64,000 nucleotides of DNA from Thalassospira xianhensis MCCC 1A02616 (GTDB lineage Bacteria; Pseudomonadota; Alphaproteobacteria; Rhodospirillales; Thalassospiraceae), in NCBI RefSeq assembly GCF_003326475.1, contig NZ_JPWA01000006.1, forward strand, positions 62,001-126,000, written 5' to 3'. The notes below the pieces were generated by a model. It was not told where the DNA came from, searched no databases, and worked only from the letters and a program-made list of their open reading frames with translations. Shown here one piece after another: positions 36,873 to 46,789 of this stretch. Each line of letters starts with the position of its first letter. Positions within the stretch are counted from its first letter, which is position 1. A program made the translations under genes and the position numbers.

Positions 36873-37496
36873 TTAGCTCGAAGCCAGCCAGATCCCGACG
36901 CCGATCATCAGCGTCCCGGCGATCCGGTTAAGGACACGAACATTGCCGCTTTTTTCGAGGAAGTGACGCAATGACCGTCCGCCAGTTGCGTAAAGCGTCA
37001 TGCAGATCAGTTCTGTCACCAGAATGATTGCCACCAGCACTGAAAGCTGCGGCGCTATAGCATGTTCAAGGCTGATAAAGGGCGGCAATAAAGCCACCAT
37101 AAACGCCCAGCCCTTCGGATTGGCAATTGCCGTCACAAACCCCTGAGAGGCAAGCGTGAAAGGGGTCGCAGGGCGCGAGGCATCGACTTCAGCGCTAAAT
37201 GCCATGCGTCCACGCGAACGCCACATCTGAATACCAAGCCATGCCAGATAGGCCCCGCCGACATACTTGAATACCGAAAAGACGGCCGGATATTCCAGCA
37301 TTATTGTCGCAACACCGAGGGCCGAGGCCACCACGACAATGCCAACGCCCACAAGTTCGCCCATCATCATCCAGACGGTACGGCGCACGCCAATCGTCAT
37401 CCCCATGGTCAGCGCAAGGGTCATGCACATCCCTGGCGTAATCGAGACAAAAAAGGCCGTCGGGATAAAGGCCCCGATCAAAGACAGGCTTACCAT
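36873..37496 (-). CDS. LysE family translocator
   Basis: A 207-residue membrane protein with six hydrophobic segments. The N-terminal FIPTAFFVSITPGMCMTLALTMG includes the conserved P-G near residue 20-22, and the G-x-A-Y-L-A-W-L-G motif follows (about residues 77-86). LysE/RhtB exporters pump out amino acids such as lysine, threonine or homoserine lactone. Substrate is unknown. It stands alone. Confidence 0.9.
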   Translation of the reverse strand: MVSLSLIGAFIPTAFFVSITPGMCMTLALTMGMTIGVRRTVWMMMGELVGVGIVVVASALGVATIMLEYPAVFSVFKYVGGAYLAWLGIQMWRSRGRMAFSAEVDASRPATPFTLASQGFVTAIANPKGWAFMVALLPPFISLEHAIAPQLSVLVAIILVTELICMTLYATGGRSLRHFLEKSGNVRVLNRIAGTLMIGVGIWLASS

Positions 37497-37832
37497 CGTG
37501 TATATCCGTAAGTTGGTGGCGGCACTTGATACGAAACGTTATCGGAAATTGTCTGGGGCATTTCGCATCAATCACACAACAGATAACCAAGAATTTGAAC
37601 ACTTCAAGCGCAATCTTTGGCATGGGAGACCTGCAATTTGCGGAACTGATCAATGTCCCTTTATCCCATGAGGCAAGGCCCCGGACGGGTCTGTGGAAAT
37701 CCCATCACGCTAATTTCCACCCTTAAAAGCACATCAAAGATACAAAAATTACTTGACCTAGACGGGCGGTCCTACGAAATTGGGTGCGTCGCCAGCACAG
37801 CCTGGCACTTCGATACCATTTGATGAAGACCG
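37497..37832. other. Intergenic region, upstream part of the leuA leader
   Basis: Holds the start-proximal region of the LysE gene (minus) and the promoter of the leuA transcript (plus). TTGACC at 37753-37758 is a possible -35 box; the -10 (GAAATT after 17 bases) is poor. No ORF of note. Confidence 0.45.
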
Positions 37833-37979
37833 ATGACCGCAGACATTTGCAACATTCCTGCAATTGCCGATCGCTTCGAAGCTGATGCTCCGGGCGGTTT
37901 TGTGCTGTCTGCTGTAAACCTAATTCTCGGTCTCCTTGGTCTCGCAGCGCTCGGGTCGCTACGACTTACCCGCCCCTGA
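37833..37979 (+). CDS. Candidate leucine-rich leader peptide of leuA
   Basis: A 48-codon ORF, ATG with a weak GAAG site. The C-terminal part is strongly enriched in leucine: FVLSAVNLILGLLGLAALG then SLRLTRP, with nine Leu codons (mostly CTC, CTA and CTT) in its last 22 residues. It ends 144 bases before leuA. Its stop codon lies inside an RNA segment that can pair either with sequence inside the Leu-codon stretch or with a segment downstream. This is the arrangement of a leucine attenuator. It could also be a coincidental hydrophobic ORF. Confidence 0.5.
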   Translation: MTADICNIPAIADRFEADAPGGFVLSAVNLILGLLGLAALGSLRLTRP

Positions 37980-38037
37980 GCGTACGAAGACGGTTCGGAT
38001 CACCCAAAAAGTCGATCCATTTACCGCAGCTCAGGGG
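37949..38037 (+). promoter_or_regulatory. Candidate attenuator: mutually exclusive stems ahead of leuA
   Basis: Segment 2 (37973-37981, CCCCTGAGC, covering the leader stop) is exactly complementary over nine bases to segment 3 (38029-38037). It also pairs with segment 1 (37949-37955, GCTCGGG, within the Leu codons) over seven bases with one G-U. A ribosome stalled at Leu codons would cover segment 1 and free segment 2. No U-tract follows segment 3, so the output would be something other than a classic terminator. Confidence 0.4.
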
Positions 38038-38123
38038 AACAAGTCGCGCCACAAGGCCCGCACTCTTTCCAAATTGAAGTTTCAAATTTCGGGCAAAGAC
38101 CCGCTTGATCAGGAATTACTGTA

Positions 38124-39674
38124 ATGGCTAGTGCTAACGACAACCGCGTCATCATTTTCGACACCACCCTGCGCGACGGCGAACAGTCCCCAGGTGCGTC
38201 GATGACGCTGGATGAAAAGCTGCGTGTGGCACACGCATTGGCAGAAATGAAAGTCGACATCATCGAGGCAGGCTTTGCAATTGCATCGAATGGCGATTTC
38301 CGGTCCGTCAATGAAATCGCCAAACAAATCAAAGGCCCGACAATCTGTTCCCTGGCACGTGCTGCCAAAGGTGACATCGAACGTGCCGCCGAGGCACTGG
38401 AGCCGGCAGAAAATAAACGTATTCACACCTTCATTTCCACAAGCCCCCTGCATATGAAATTCAAATTGCAGATGGAGCCGGAACGCGTTCTGGAGAAGGT
38501 GATTGAGAGTGTGACGCTGGCGCGCAAATTCACTGACGATGTTGAATGGTCAGCGGAAGACGGGTCGCGTACCGAGCACGACTTCCTGTGCCGTTGCGTC
38601 GAAGCCGCGATTGATGCAGGTGCCACCACCATCAACATCCCGGACACCGTCGGCTATACCACGCCAACCGAATATGCCGACCTGATGACCATGCTGTTTA
38701 ACCGTGTACCGAATATCGACAAGGCCATCCTGTCGGTTCACTGCCATAACGATCTGGGCATGGCGGTTGCAAACTCGCTGGCGGCTGTCCATGCCGGTGC
38801 TCGCCAGATCGAATGCACGATCAACGGTCTGGGCGAACGTGCAGGCAATGCGGCACTCGAAGAAATTGTTATGGCGCTGAAAACGCGCAACGATGCCTTC
38901 CCGTATGAAACCGGAATTGATTCAACCAAGATCATGAATGCGTCGCGTCTGGTGTCGGCCGTGTCGGGTTTTGTCGTCCAACCGAACAAGGCCATTGTCG
39001 GGGCCAACGCCTTTGCCCATGAAAGCGGCATCCATCAGGACGGCTTCCTGAAGAATTCCGAAACCTATGAAATCATGAAACCGGAAAGCATCGGCCTGAA
39101 CAAATCAAGCCTGGTCATGGGCAAGCATTCCGGTCGGCATGCCTTCAAGGAAAAGCTCAAGGAACTGGGCTTTGCCGATCTGGGCGACAACGCGATTGAA
39201 GACGCATTTGCCCGCTTCAAGGAGCTGGCCGACAAAAAGAAAGAAGTCTATGACGACGATATCGTCGCACTGGTTGATGACGGCATGCGCGATAACGAGC
39301 ATATCAAGTTCGTGTCGCTGGCGGTCACCTGCGGCTCCAAAGGTCCGCAAACCGCTGAGCTGGAATTGGACGTAAACGGCGAAACCCGCACCGCGAAAAC
39401 CGTCGGCGACGGGCCGATTGATGCGACATTTAACGCAATCAAGGCGATTTACCCGCATGACTGGAAACTGAAACTCTATCAGGTTCATGCAGTGACCGAG
39501 GGAACGGATGCACAAGGTACCGTTACCGTCAAGCTTGATGGTGAAGACCGCACCGTGGTTGGCAACGCCTCAGACACCGACACGGTGGTTGCGTCCTGTA
39601 TGGCCTATGTTACAGCGGTTAACAAACTGATCGAAAAAAGCCAGAAAACCGCACCGGACGCCATGGCATCCTGA
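38124..39674 (+). CDS. leuA: 2-isopropylmalate synthase
   Basis: A 516-residue enzyme for the first committed step of leucine synthesis (2-oxoisovalerate plus acetyl-CoA). DTTLRDGEQSPG (about residues 12-23) with metal-binding Asp, and SVHCHNDLGMAVANS with the HxH metal ligands (about 206), mark the TIM barrel. The C-terminal allosteric domain (LeuA dimer domain) is present from about residue 370, so leucine feedback inhibition is expected. AGGA lies 10 bases before the ATG. A leucine-rich ORF precedes it. Confidence 0.97.
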   Translation: MASANDNRVIIFDTTLRDGEQSPGASMTLDEKLRVAHALAEMKVDIIEAGFAIASNGDFRSVNEIAKQIKGPTICSLARAAKGDIERAAEALEPAENKRIHTFISTSPLHMKFKLQMEPERVLEKVIESVTLARKFTDDVEWSAEDGSRTEHDFLCRCVEAAIDAGATTINIPDTVGYTTPTEYADLMTMLFNRVPNIDKAILSVHCHNDLGMAVANSLAAVHAGARQIECTINGLGERAGNAALEEIVMALKTRNDAFPYETGIDSTKIMNASRLVSAVSGFVVQPNKAIVGANAFAHESGIHQDGFLKNSETYEIMKPESIGLNKSSLVMGKHSGRHAFKEKLKELGFADLGDNAIEDAFARFKELADKKKEVYDDDIVALVDDGMRDNEHIKFVSLAVTCGSKGPQTAELELDVNGETRTAKTVGDGPIDATFNAIKAIYPHDWKLKLYQVHAVTEGTDAQGTVTVKLDGEDRTVVGNASDTDTVVASCMAYVTAVNKLIEKSQKTAPDAMAS

Positions 39675-39698
39675 TTGCTGTAATCCGGCCTTAAGATC

Positions 39699-39728
39699 AA
39701 GGGGTGGCAATTTGCCACCCCTTTTTGT
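39699..39728 (+). terminator. leuA terminator
   Basis: GC-rich stem of about 11 bp (39699-39709 with 39713-39723) with a tight loop and TTTTTGTTT after it. Confidence 0.88.
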
Positions 39729-39787
39729 TTGAACAGTCCAATACAGTCATTCCGTGATACAATGCGGCGTCAATCCGAAGAGGACAG

Positions 39788-40693
39788 ATGATGACCCAAA
39801 ACCCTGTTCTTCCGCGTCATCGCCGATATGTGCCCCTGTATCTGTTTATCCTTTGCGCCGTCAACTTGGCGACGCTGGTGACACCTGCCCATGCGGCGTC
39901 GATTGATACCGCAGAGAAAGTCGATATTCCGGCTCAGCCCTATCCACGAAGCGGATTGCGTCAGCGGCTGATAGATGCTGGCAAAAACATTCCCGCGGTC
40001 GATACCAGTCTGCAATTCGATATTCCGGGTCTCTATTACCCGCCTGCAGATACAAACGGTAAAACCGCCGCGGTGATTGTCGTTCCTGATTGTGATGATC
40101 GCTTTCCCGAAGACTGGATCTCAATCCTGCATGATGCCGGGGTTGCGGTACTTCGCATATCACCCGGACAAGCCCACCCGTCACAAAGCTATTGTACGGC
40201 CGGCACGCTTGATAATCCGAAACATGGCGTAACCTATTGGGCATTTGATGCGCTCAGCGCGCTTGACTATCTGGTGGCTCAAGATGGCATCGATCCGGAC
40301 CGGATTGCGATTTTCGGTTATGGATATGGGGCAGCGGCCGCCCAATTTGCGATCTATCGGCACGGTCATGCCAAACGTTTTGATCAACGGTTCGTTGCGA
40401 TGGTGGGACTGCGTGCCCAATGCATGTCGGAAATGGATAATTTCGTTCCGGCCCTTCTGGTGACGGTGAAGGGGGATCGGCTTAATCCACCGGCATGGTG
40501 CCAATGGCGCATGGATCGCGATCTGCGTCCGGACCGCGAACCAGTAATGTTTAAAATGCTTCAAAGCGACGAAACGCCTGAAAAACAAGCGACTCGCAAA
40601 TTTCTGAAAGTAGAAACAGGACAGGACACAACAGCCCTGATTCTGGATTTCTTGCGTAAAACTGGAATAATTCTCAAGGGTGATAAACCTTGA
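39788..40693 (+). CDS. Exported alpha/beta-hydrolase-like protein lacking the nucleophile
   Basis: A 301-residue protein with a signal peptide (residues about 15-36). The fold is that of dienelactone hydrolase-like enzymes: AAVIVVPDC, AFDALSALDYLVAQDGIDPDRIAIFG and a late Asp/His region. However, the nucleophile elbow reads GYGYG where a Ser or Cys normally sits in the third place. This suggests a non-catalytic member, or one with a moved active site. AGGAC lies eight bases upstream. It is between leuA and mreB, each with its own promoter or terminator. Confidence 0.72.
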   Translation: MMTQNPVLPRHRRYVPLYLFILCAVNLATLVTPAHAASIDTAEKVDIPAQPYPRSGLRQRLIDAGKNIPAVDTSLQFDIPGLYYPPADTNGKTAAVIVVPDCDDRFPEDWISILHDAGVAVLRISPGQAHPSQSYCTAGTLDNPKHGVTYWAFDALSALDYLVAQDGIDPDRIAIFGYGYGAAAAQFAIYRHGHAKRFDQRFVAMVGLRAQCMSEMDNFVPALLVTVKGDRLNPPAWCQWRMDRDLRPDREPVMFKMLQSDETPEKQATRKFLKVETGQDTTALILDFLRKTGIILKGDKP

Positions 40694-40857
40694 ATGAAAA
40701 CGCCAACTCCATATGGCGGATCATCTTTTTGCATCTTATTTCAAGACTTCTGACGCGTCTTAATTATTCCTCAATTCCCTGAGCAGATTATTCGTGCATC
40801 GACTGGCGCGTTACGCTATCAAAGCCGGTACATTCGTATTCAAGATTTTACTATTAA

Positions 40858-41916
<1,059 letters not shown>

Positions 41917-42040
41917 AGCGAAATGGCAAAAAACATCTCACCGGGTCATGTCCTGACTGGACGCGACTCGGTGATTTCGTTAAGGTTGAATATCCCACGG
42001 GGATTTCGGGACAACTTTCTGATCTAATGCGGGGAATATA

Positions 42041-43024
42041 GTGGCTCAGCATGGCGGTCCGCAGCAGCGTATTTTTTCGCCGTTACGTACGGCGCTTCAC
42101 CGCTTCGCCTTCATTCTTCTGATCGTTTCTGCATTCGGCCTGATGCTTCTGGGTAAGGCCGATACGGTTCTGATCGAACGGATACGGGCAGCTTCGGCAG
42201 ACCTGGTTTCGCCGATCATGAATGTTGTATCCCGCCCGGCAGCCAGCATTAACGAGCTGACCGAACAAGCCACCAACCTGTTTAATCTTTACGAACAGAA
42301 TGAGCGCCTGCGTCGCGAAAATCGCGAATTGCTGGCATGGCAGCAGGTTGCCCGCAATCTGTCGCATGAAAATGCGCGTCTGCGCGACCTTGCCGGCTAC
42401 ACCAGCCCGCCTCCCTTGCGTCTTGTAACCACACGCGTGATTGCCGATATGGGCGGTGCCTATGCACATAGCCTTATGGTATCTGCCGGTTCGCGCGACG
42501 GCGTATCCAAGGGACAGGCTGTGATGTCCGACGAGGGACTTGTCGGTCGTGTCGCCGAAGCCGGGTATCAGGCGTCGCGTGTTCTGCTAATCACGGATAT
42601 CAATTCGCGCGTGCCGGTGATTGTTGAAAATTCGCGCGATCGCGCATTCCTGTCAGGTGACAACACAGACCGTCCGCTACTGACCTTCCTGACGGCCGAT
42701 GCCGCCGTTGCACCGGGGGATCGCATTCTGACATCCGGCCATGGCGGCGCATTCCCGCCGGGTATTCCGGTTGGGGTCGTGTCGTCGGTTTCGGAAAATG
42801 CCGTACGTGTCGCACCATTGTTCCGCCGCCACCAACTTGAATATCTGCGTGTTGCCGACTATGGCCTGCAAGGGATCCTGAGTGATCAGGCAATTCGTCG
42901 TAACGAGATGCAAAGTGACGGCGTTATCCCCAACGGCGTTGGTATTGTGCCCAATGACGGGAATGATACGGCAACAGACATGCCGACGGCAAACCCTGCA
43001 CAGCCTTCGGACCAACTTCCGTGA
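42041..43024 (+). CDS. mreC: Rod shape-determining protein MreC
   Basis: A 327-residue periplasmic protein with an N-terminal transmembrane helix (about residues 22-40), a coiled coil (LYEQNERLRRENRELLAWQQ), and the beta-barrel MreC domain. The C-terminal tail (about 40 residues, Asn/Pro-rich) is longer than in many homologs. The start is GTG, with GGGGA eight bases upstream. The stop overlaps the mreD start (GTGA). Confidence 0.96.
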   Translation: MAQHGGPQQRIFSPLRTALHRFAFILLIVSAFGLMLLGKADTVLIERIRAASADLVSPIMNVVSRPAASINELTEQATNLFNLYEQNERLRRENRELLAWQQVARNLSHENARLRDLAGYTSPPPLRLVTTRVIADMGGAYAHSLMVSAGSRDGVSKGQAVMSDEGLVGRVAEAGYQASRVLLITDINSRVPVIVENSRDRAFLSGDNTDRPLLTFLTADAAVAPGDRILTSGHGGAFPPGIPVGVVSSVSENAVRVAPLFRRHQLEYLRVADYGLQGILSDQAIRRNEMQSDGVIPNGVGIVPNDGNDTATDMPTANPAQPSDQLP

Positions 43025-43536
43025 AGCCCGGTGTCTGGCACAGGCTGGATATCATTGCGCGAGGCCTGTTTCCGGCATTCAGCGTTTTCATTCTGCTGTT
43101 GCTCAATTTATTGCCGGTAAGCGTACCATTGCTGAGCACCGCGTCACCTGCCCTGCCATTAATGGCGGTCTTTTACTGGTCAGTAAACCGACCGGATCTG
43201 CTGACGGCATTAACGGCATTCTTTCTGGGGCTCTTGCAGGATTTGCTGACGGGGCTGCCGCTTGGTGTCAGTTCGCTGGTCCTGTTGCTGGTACAGACAG
43301 GATCTGCCAGTCAGGGACGCTTTTTCCATAACAAGCCATTCAGCGTGATGTGGTGGGGCTTTGCATTGGTGGCGATCCCGGCACTACTCGTGCAATGGCT
43401 GTTGAGTTCTGCGCTGATCGGGGCGTTGTTGCCGATCAAGGCAACATTGATTAGCTATGTATTGACGGCGGCACTTTTCCCGCTGGTTGCGTGGGTTCTG
43501 GCGCGTGCGCAAAATACGCTCCTGCGCCATATTTAG
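43021..43536 (+). CDS. mreD: Rod shape-determining protein MreD
   Basis: A 171-residue integral membrane protein with about five hydrophobic helices, and the family segment NRPDLLTALTAFFLGLLQDLLTGLPLGVSSL. The GTG start lies in the mreC stop (GTGA overlap), which means translational coupling. Together with MreC it links MreB to the wall enzymes. The 140-base gap after it has no gene. Confidence 0.95.
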   Translation: MKPGVWHRLDIIARGLFPAFSVFILLLLNLLPVSVPLLSTASPALPLMAVFYWSVNRPDLLTALTAFFLGLLQDLLTGLPLGVSSLVLLLVQTGSASQGRFFHNKPFSVMWWGFALVAIPALLVQWLLSSALIGALLPIKATLISYVLTAALFPLVAWVLARAQNTLLRHI

Positions 43537-43676
43537 AACTGCGGAAACCGGTCAATATTGATAATTTGGCAATAGCTGGCGGCTATGCTGGAAAGACAGT
43601 TTTCAACAAGCACCGCACAGGATAAAACGGGCATACAAGTTTCCCGAATTCCGGCGGAGCAATCCGACCAACAGGT

Positions 43677-45608
43677 TTGACGACGCCTATGTGGCACCGT
43701 GACTCAGACAGATTTCGCATGTTTACCCGCCGTGCCCTTATGCTCGGCGCGGGACAGGGTGTATTGCTGACCGGTCTTGCTGCACGCATGTATTATCTGC
43801 AGGTGATGGAAAGCGACCGCTACAGGGTGCTTGCGGACGAAAACCGGATATCGCACCGCCTGCTGCCGCCACCGCGTGGTTTGATTACCGACCGATTTGG
43901 CGCGCCTGTCGCGGTCAACCGGCAGAACTATCACATCATGATCGTTCGCGAACAGGCGCAGGATGTGCGCCGGACCCTGGAAATCCTTGACCAGATCATT
44001 GAACTAGGGCCCGATACGATTGAACGTGTTGAACGCGATGTTGCCCGCAGGCGATCTTTTGTGCCGGTAACGGTCCGCGACAATCTGACATGGGAAGAAG
44101 TCGCCCGCGTTGGGGTCAATGCGCCTGACCTGCCCGGCCTTATCATTGATGCCGGTCGTTCCCGTGATTACCCCGAAGGACCACATCTGGCCCATACACT
44201 GGGCTATGTTGCCGCCGTTTCGGAAAAAGAACTGACCGGTGATCCGTTGCTTGAACTGCCGGGTTTCCGGATCGGTAAAAACGGTATTGAAAAGATTTAT
44301 GATCTTGCCCTTCGCGGCAGTGCCGGCACCAGCCAGGTAGAAGTCAACGCATTGGGACGCGTGATCCGCGAACTTGACCGCGAGGAAGGCGACAGCGGCA
44401 GCACCGTTGTCATGACCCTTGACCTTGAATTGCAGCGTTATGCCAATCAGCGCCTGTCGCGCAAGGAAAGCGCTTCTGCCGTCGTGATGGACATCCACAA
44501 TGGCGAAGTGCTTGCGATGGCATCACACCCGACATACGACCCGAATGCTTTTACCAATGGCATCTCGCACAAGCTTTGGAACAGTCTGGTCAATAACGAA
44601 TATTCACCGCTGTCCAACAAGGCAATCACCGGCACCTATGCGCCGGGCTCGACATTCAAGATGTGCGTTGCCCTTGCCGGACTTGAAGCAGGTGTCGTTA
44701 CCGCCAATCAGCGTTTCTTCTGCCCCGGTCATCTTGATCTTGGCAATGCGCGGTTCCATTGCTGGAAACGTGGCGGGCATGGCTGGGTCGACATGCATGA
44801 CTCGATGAAACATTCCTGCGATGTCTATTATTACGAAATTTCGCAAAAAATCGGGATCGACCGCATTGCTGCCATGGCCAACAAGCTTGGCCTTGGCGAA
44901 TTGACCGGTATTGACCTTCCCAACGAACGTTCCGGCCTGATCCCAACCAAGGACTGGAAGGAAATCCAGCTTGGCAAACGCTGGCAGGGCGGGGAAACAC
45001 TGATTTCATCAATCGGTCAGGGTTATGTTCTGGCAACGCCACTGCAACTGGCGACCATGGTTGCGCGCATTGCATCCGGGAAGGCCGTGAAACCGCACCT
45101 GACCCGCGACCACGTCACGCCGGAAGGCATCACCAGCCGCCAGAATGAAGAATTTCCGGAACTGCAGGTCAACCGCGCCAATCTGGCGCGCATCCGTGAC
45201 GGCATGAATGGTGTAACCAATGAATTGCGCGGAACCGCGCATCGGTCACGCATCGACATCAAGGGCATGGAAATGGCTGGCAAAACCGGCACCAGCCAGG
45301 TGCGCCGCATCACAATGCGCGAACGACAGACGACCGGGGTTCTTGATAACGATGAACTGCCGTGGAAATACCGCGACCATGCGTTGTTTGTCGCCTTCGC
45401 ACCGGTGGATAATCCACGCTATGCGTGCGCGGTTGTCGTCGATCACGGCGGATCGGGTTCCGGCATTGCCGCTCCGATTGCACGTGACATCCTGCTAAAG
45501 GCGCAGGAACTGAAATCCGCCCGCCCTGGTATTTCGGCGGCCAATATTGCATCGACCGCAGAATTGCTGCATCCGGCACTGCGCGACCGCGACGAAGAAG
45601 AAGGCTAG
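43677..45608 (+). CDS. mrdA: Penicillin-binding protein 2 (peptidoglycan transpeptidase)
   Basis: A 643-residue class B PBP. It has a TM helix near residues 20-38, the N-terminal pedestal domain and the transpeptidase domain. Active-site motifs: SxxK in GSTFKM (about residue 324), SxD-type in SCD (about 379) and KTG in AGKTGTSQV (about 536). It cross-links lateral wall with RodA. The start listed is TTG; an ATG four codons later (43689) is possible. It lies between mreD and rodA, with rodA starting 5 bases after the stop. Confidence 0.96.
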   Translation: MTTPMWHRDSDRFRMFTRRALMLGAGQGVLLTGLAARMYYLQVMESDRYRVLADENRISHRLLPPPRGLITDRFGAPVAVNRQNYHIMIVREQAQDVRRTLEILDQIIELGPDTIERVERDVARRRSFVPVTVRDNLTWEEVARVGVNAPDLPGLIIDAGRSRDYPEGPHLAHTLGYVAAVSEKELTGDPLLELPGFRIGKNGIEKIYDLALRGSAGTSQVEVNALGRVIRELDREEGDSGSTVVMTLDLELQRYANQRLSRKESASAVVMDIHNGEVLAMASHPTYDPNAFTNGISHKLWNSLVNNEYSPLSNKAITGTYAPGSTFKMCVALAGLEAGVVTANQRFFCPGHLDLGNARFHCWKRGGHGWVDMHDSMKHSCDVYYYEISQKIGIDRIAAMANKLGLGELTGIDLPNERSGLIPTKDWKEIQLGKRWQGGETLISSIGQGYVLATPLQLATMVARIASGKAVKPHLTRDHVTPEGITSRQNEEFPELQVNRANLARIRDGMNGVTNELRGTAHRSRIDIKGMEMAGKTGTSQVRRITMRERQTTGVLDNDELPWKYRDHALFVAFAPVDNPRYACAVVVDHGGSGSGIAAPIARDILLKAQELKSARPGISAANIASTAELLHPALRDRDEEEG

Positions 45609-45612
45609 AAAC

Positions 45613-46776
45613 ATGGCATCGCGCAGATACCGTATCGGCGAAGATCCGGATTACGTGCCAATTGGCCGTCGCCTTCTGATGCTGAACTGGACGCTGGTGA
45701 TGCTGATCGCGGCCCTTGCCGGGATCGGATTTGCCATGTTGTATTCTGCCGCCAACGGATCGTTCGAACCATGGGCAGAACGCCAGATGATGCGATTTGC
45801 CGTTGGTGCAGCCTTGATGATCGTCATTGCGGTTACAGATATTCGTGTCTGGCTAAAACTCGCCTATTTCTCCTATTTCGTTGCGCTGATCCTGCTAATC
45901 GGTGTCGAAATCAAGGGCGATATCGGCATGGGGGCGCAACGCTGGATCAATCTTGGCTTCTTCCAGTTGCAGCCTTCCGAACTGATGAAAATCTCTCTGG
46001 TGCTAGCCCTTGCGCGCTATTTCCATGGTCTGACCGTAGAGGAAACCGGGCGTATCCCGCTTCTGGTTCCGCCTTTGTTGATGGTTCTGGCTCCTGCAGC
46101 ACTGGTGTTACGCCAACCTGATCTGGGCACGGCTCTTTTGCTGATCGCGGGCGGCGGTGTGATCTTCTGGCTGGCTGGTGTAAGGGTCTGGAAATTCGCC
46201 CTGATACTTGGTGCGGCTCTGGCAATCATTCCAATTGGCTGGCAGTTTTTACGCGACTATCAAAAAAACCGTGTTCTGACTTTCCTTAATCCCGAAAATG
46301 ATCCGCTTGGTGCTGGCTATCATATCACACAGTCAAAAATCGCTCTGGGGTCTGGTGGCTTGTTTGGCAAGGGATACATGCTTGGGTCGCAAAGCCACTT
46401 GAACTTCCTTCCCGAAAAACAGACGGACTTTATCTTTACCATGCTGGGTGAAGAATTCGGTCTGGTTGGCGGGCTGGCATTGTTGCTGCTTTACACCATG
46501 GTGATCATGTATGGCTATGTGATCGCCCTGCGTTGTCGCAACCAGTTCGGTCGTCTGGTTGCCATCGGGATTACATCGACATTCTTCCTGTATGTCTTCA
46601 TCAATATCGCGATGGTAATGGGTCTTATCCCGGTGGTGGGTGTGCCCCTGCCGCTCGTGTCATATGGTGGCACGGTGATGATGACCATTCTCGTCAGCTT
46701 TGGCTTGCTGATGAGCGTTTCAATTCACCGCGATATACGCATTTCCAGACAGGGTAATGACGACGGTCGGCAGTAA
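45613..46776 (+). CDS. rodA: Rod shape-determining SEDS glycosyltransferase RodA
   Basis: A 387-residue polytopic membrane protein with about ten helices. SEDS hallmarks include HITQSKIALGSGGLFGKGY, FLPEKQTDFIF and the catalytic-region VVGVPLPLVSYGGT. RodA polymerises peptidoglycan glycan strands and pairs with PBP2. The start at 45613 has AAGG eight bases upstream. It closes the mreBCD-mrdA-rodA operon. Confidence 0.97.
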   Translation: MASRRYRIGEDPDYVPIGRRLLMLNWTLVMLIAALAGIGFAMLYSAANGSFEPWAERQMMRFAVGAALMIVIAVTDIRVWLKLAYFSYFVALILLIGVEIKGDIGMGAQRWINLGFFQLQPSELMKISLVLALARYFHGLTVEETGRIPLLVPPLLMVLAPAALVLRQPDLGTALLLIAGGGVIFWLAGVRVWKFALILGAALAIIPIGWQFLRDYQKNRVLTFLNPENDPLGAGYHITQSKIALGSGGLFGKGYMLGSQSHLNFLPEKQTDFIFTMLGEEFGLVGGLALLLLYTMVIMYGYVIALRCRNQFGRLVAIGITSTFFLYVFINIAMVMGLIPVVGVPLPLVSYGGTVMMTILVSFGLLMSVSIHRDIRISRQGNDDGRQ

Positions 46777-46789
46777 CGCCAGTCTGTCC

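Noticed and set aside
37936..38124. Plus-strand ORF of 62 codons ending at the leuA start
   Set aside because: TTG start inside the leucine-rich ORF and no ribosome site; the out-of-frame leader with ATG is the better candidate.
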